DNA from: Hymenobacter convexus
Lineage (GTDB): Bacteria; Bacteroidota; Bacteroidia; Cytophagales; Hymenobacteraceae
Direction: 5' to 3'
DNA: 64,000 bases
NCBI RefSeq assembly: GCF_030580955.1
Contig: NZ_JAUQON010000006.1
Span: 124,001-188,000, forward strand
Position numbers and translations under genes: made by a program. A model generated the notes under the pieces. That model did not search any database. It worked only from the letters and a program-made list of their open reading frames with translations, and was not told the origin of the DNA. Of this stretch, positions 62,787 to 64,000 are shown piece by piece. The number at the start of each line of letters is the position of its first letter. Positions within the stretch are counted from its first letter, which is position 1.

Positions 62787-63578
62787 ATGATGATGTCCCG
62801 TTTCCTGTGCCCGGCGCTGCTTGTGGCAGCCAGCTTCCTGGTTTCTTTCCGGCCGCTGGCCACCGGTCCCGCTCCTACTGCGGAGGTGCGCGAAGTAGCC
62901 GTTTTCAGTGGCGTGGCGCTGGCCACTTCGGCCACGGTGCTGGTGCGGCAGGGCAGCCCGCAGCAGGTCACGGTCGAAGCGTCGGCGGAAGACCTGGGCC
63001 GCCTCGAAACGCTCGTCAACAACGGCCAGCTCACCATCCGCGTCAAGAAAGAAGTAGGCTGGAAAAGCTTCTGGGGAAATTTTCCCCATCTGGGCAAGGT
63101 CACGGTGCGCCTCACCGTGCCCGCCATTCAGCGGCTGGCCGTGAGCGGTTCGGGCGTGCTGAAAGCGGATGAGTTTCAAACCGGCCGGCTCGCGCTGGCC
63201 GTTTCCGGCTCGGGCCGGCTGGCCACCGGGCCGGTACAGGCCACCACGGTGCGGGCCGGCGTGTCGGGCTCCGGCCATCTGGAAATTGCCCAGTTGCGGG
63301 CCGATACGCTGCGGGCGGCCACGGCCGGCTCGGGCAGCATCACGGTGGCGGGCAGCTGCCCGCGGCTGTCGGTGGGCATCAGCGGCTCCGGGCACATCCG
63401 GGCGGCCGGGCTGGCCACCGAAACCTGCCTGGCCCGGCTTAGCGGCTCGGGCGGCTGCCAGGTGCAGGCGGCCCGCACCGTGGAGGCCCGCATCAGCGGC
63501 AGCGGCTCGGTGCTGGTCACCGGCCCGGCCCGCATCAGCAGCCGCACCAGCGGCAGCGGCCGGGTGCGCCGGGGCTAG
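62787..63578 (+). CDS. DUF2807 (head GIN domain) exported protein with SGSG repeats
   Basis: A 263-residue exported protein with a signal peptide (about 1-25). The mature part is a DUF2807 or GIN-type beta-helix: a short turn of SGSG or AGSG type recurs eight times at roughly 20-residue spacing (for example VSGSGVLK, VSGSGRLA, VSGSGHLE, ISGSGHIR, ISGSGSVL), one per coil. Function of this family is unknown; its members are cell-envelope proteins common in Bacteroidota. Three consecutive ATG codons open the frame (62787, 62790, 62793), and the first is used. A sensor kinase gene follows 29 bp later, suggesting co-transcription. Confidence 0.88.
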   Translation: MMMSRFLCPALLVAASFLVSFRPLATGPAPTAEVREVAVFSGVALATSATVLVRQGSPQQVTVEASAEDLGRLETLVNNGQLTIRVKKEVGWKSFWGNFPHLGKVTVRLTVPAIQRLAVSGSGVLKADEFQTGRLALAVSGSGRLATGPVQATTVRAGVSGSGHLEIAQLRADTLRAATAGSGSITVAGSCPRLSVGISGSGHIRAAGLATETCLARLSGSGGCQVQAARTVEARISGSGSVLVTGPARISSRTSGSGRVRRG

Positions 63579-63607
63579 CTTTACCACGCTTACATTGCTT
63601 TTTTCGC

Positions 63608-64000
63608 ATGAAAAACAAGGTCATCCGCTGGCATATCCTGGGCTGGCTGCTCTATAGCAGCTACGAGGTAGCAGGCAAGTTTTTGGAGCATTCGAACACT
63701 CCGCTGCGCATGAAGCTGTGGTTCGCGCTTTCATTTGTACTTGTCCGGCTGGTCGTATTCTACGTGTGCTACTTGCTGCTGTATCCCCGGTTTTTGCGTG
63801 CCGAACGCACGGTGGCGCTGGGTGCGGCGCTGGGCAGCGTGGTGGTCTTTTATATGGGTCTGCGCGCCTTCATTGAGGAAGTCATCTACCCGGCAGTGCT
63901 GGGGTTTCATAACTATACCATCGACGGCCCTTTGACTTATAAAATCGGGTATTATTTCGGCGATAACCTCTATTTTGTCGTTCCTGTGATTGTCGTCAGC
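63608..64000 (+). CDS. Start of a LytS-type sensor histidine kinase (partial)
   Basis: 131 codons of a gene that runs past the window end. It begins MKNKVIRWHILGWLLY, the usual opening of Bacteroidota sensor kinases of the LytS/YehU (His-kinase plus GHKL ATPase) type. Four hydrophobic segments are visible (about 9-20, 38-58, 72-90 and 118-131). The kinase domain is beyond the window, so the identification is an inference from the N-terminus. It follows the DUF2807 gene by 29 bp. Confidence 0.6.
   Translation, partial: MKNKVIRWHILGWLLYSSYEVAGKFLEHSNTPLRMKLWFALSFVLVRLVVFYVCYLLLYPRFLRAERTVALGAALGSVVVFYMGLRAFIEEVIYPAVLGFHNYTIDGPLTYKIGYYFGDNLYFVVPVIVVS

Overview
The window reads as a chromosomal segment of a GC-rich Bacteroidota bacterium, most likely a Hymenobacter-like member of the Cytophagales. 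The evidence is: three SusC/SusD outer-membrane uptake pairs; two type IX secretion genes (porQ and a porE-like gene); promoter boxes of the Bacteroidota form TAnnTTTG; almost no Shine-Dalgarno sequences before genes; dnaA without dnaN beside it; and GC-rich, alanine/leucine-rich coding. The genus is an inference from gene content, not a database match. No rRNA, tRNA, CRISPR array, prophage or transposase gene was found.

Layout. 1-12 kb holds an atypical response regulator, dtd, a MazG-like gene, comB, gcvT, ilvE, an ATP:cobalamin adenosyltransferase, a lone LolD/MacB-type ATPase, a large membrane/TPR protein, gatC, an acyltransferase, a NUDIX hydrolase and a candidate small RNA with its own promoter and terminator. 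12-16.4 kb holds rnhB, a zinc-binding CZB protein followed by a CHASE3 histidine kinase and a response regulator, and prfB with its programmed frameshift. 16.5-33.2 kb is a nutrient-uptake island of three SusC/SusD pairs with no digestive enzyme or dedicated regulator. 33.3-41 kb holds hslU, porQ, lon and porE-like. 41-50 kb holds a GreA-like gene, an AT-richer orphan and a GH3 gene in one coupled operon, then osmC, a Uma2 nuclease-like gene, dnaA, a 5'-nucleotidase split over two genes and an outer-membrane barrel. 50-54.4 kb encodes both methylmalonyl-CoA mutase subunits. 54.4-64 kb is a mixed region with small membrane proteins, a Fic remnant, an SDR, ankyrin and J-like proteins, an orphan ureD, a TonB-type receptor, a DUF2807 adhesin-like protein and the start of a sensor kinase.

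Working together. The adenosyltransferase near 5.4 kb can make the coenzyme needed by the mutase at 50-54 kb. The CZB, kinase and regulator genes probably form one signalling operon. PorQ and the PorE-like protein belong to the same secretion machine. The SusC/SusD pairs and the TonB-type receptor are TonB-powered import systems.

The most distinctive structure is a set of dispersed inverted repeats. Eleven REP-like elements of about 90-160 bp, in three sequence classes, lie between genes. A second family is built on the word ACAACTGACAAC. It forms a perfect 32-bp palindrome beside gcvT, and one arm of it lies in frame inside mutB, adding a repeat-encoded peptide to the linker of a core metabolic enzyme.
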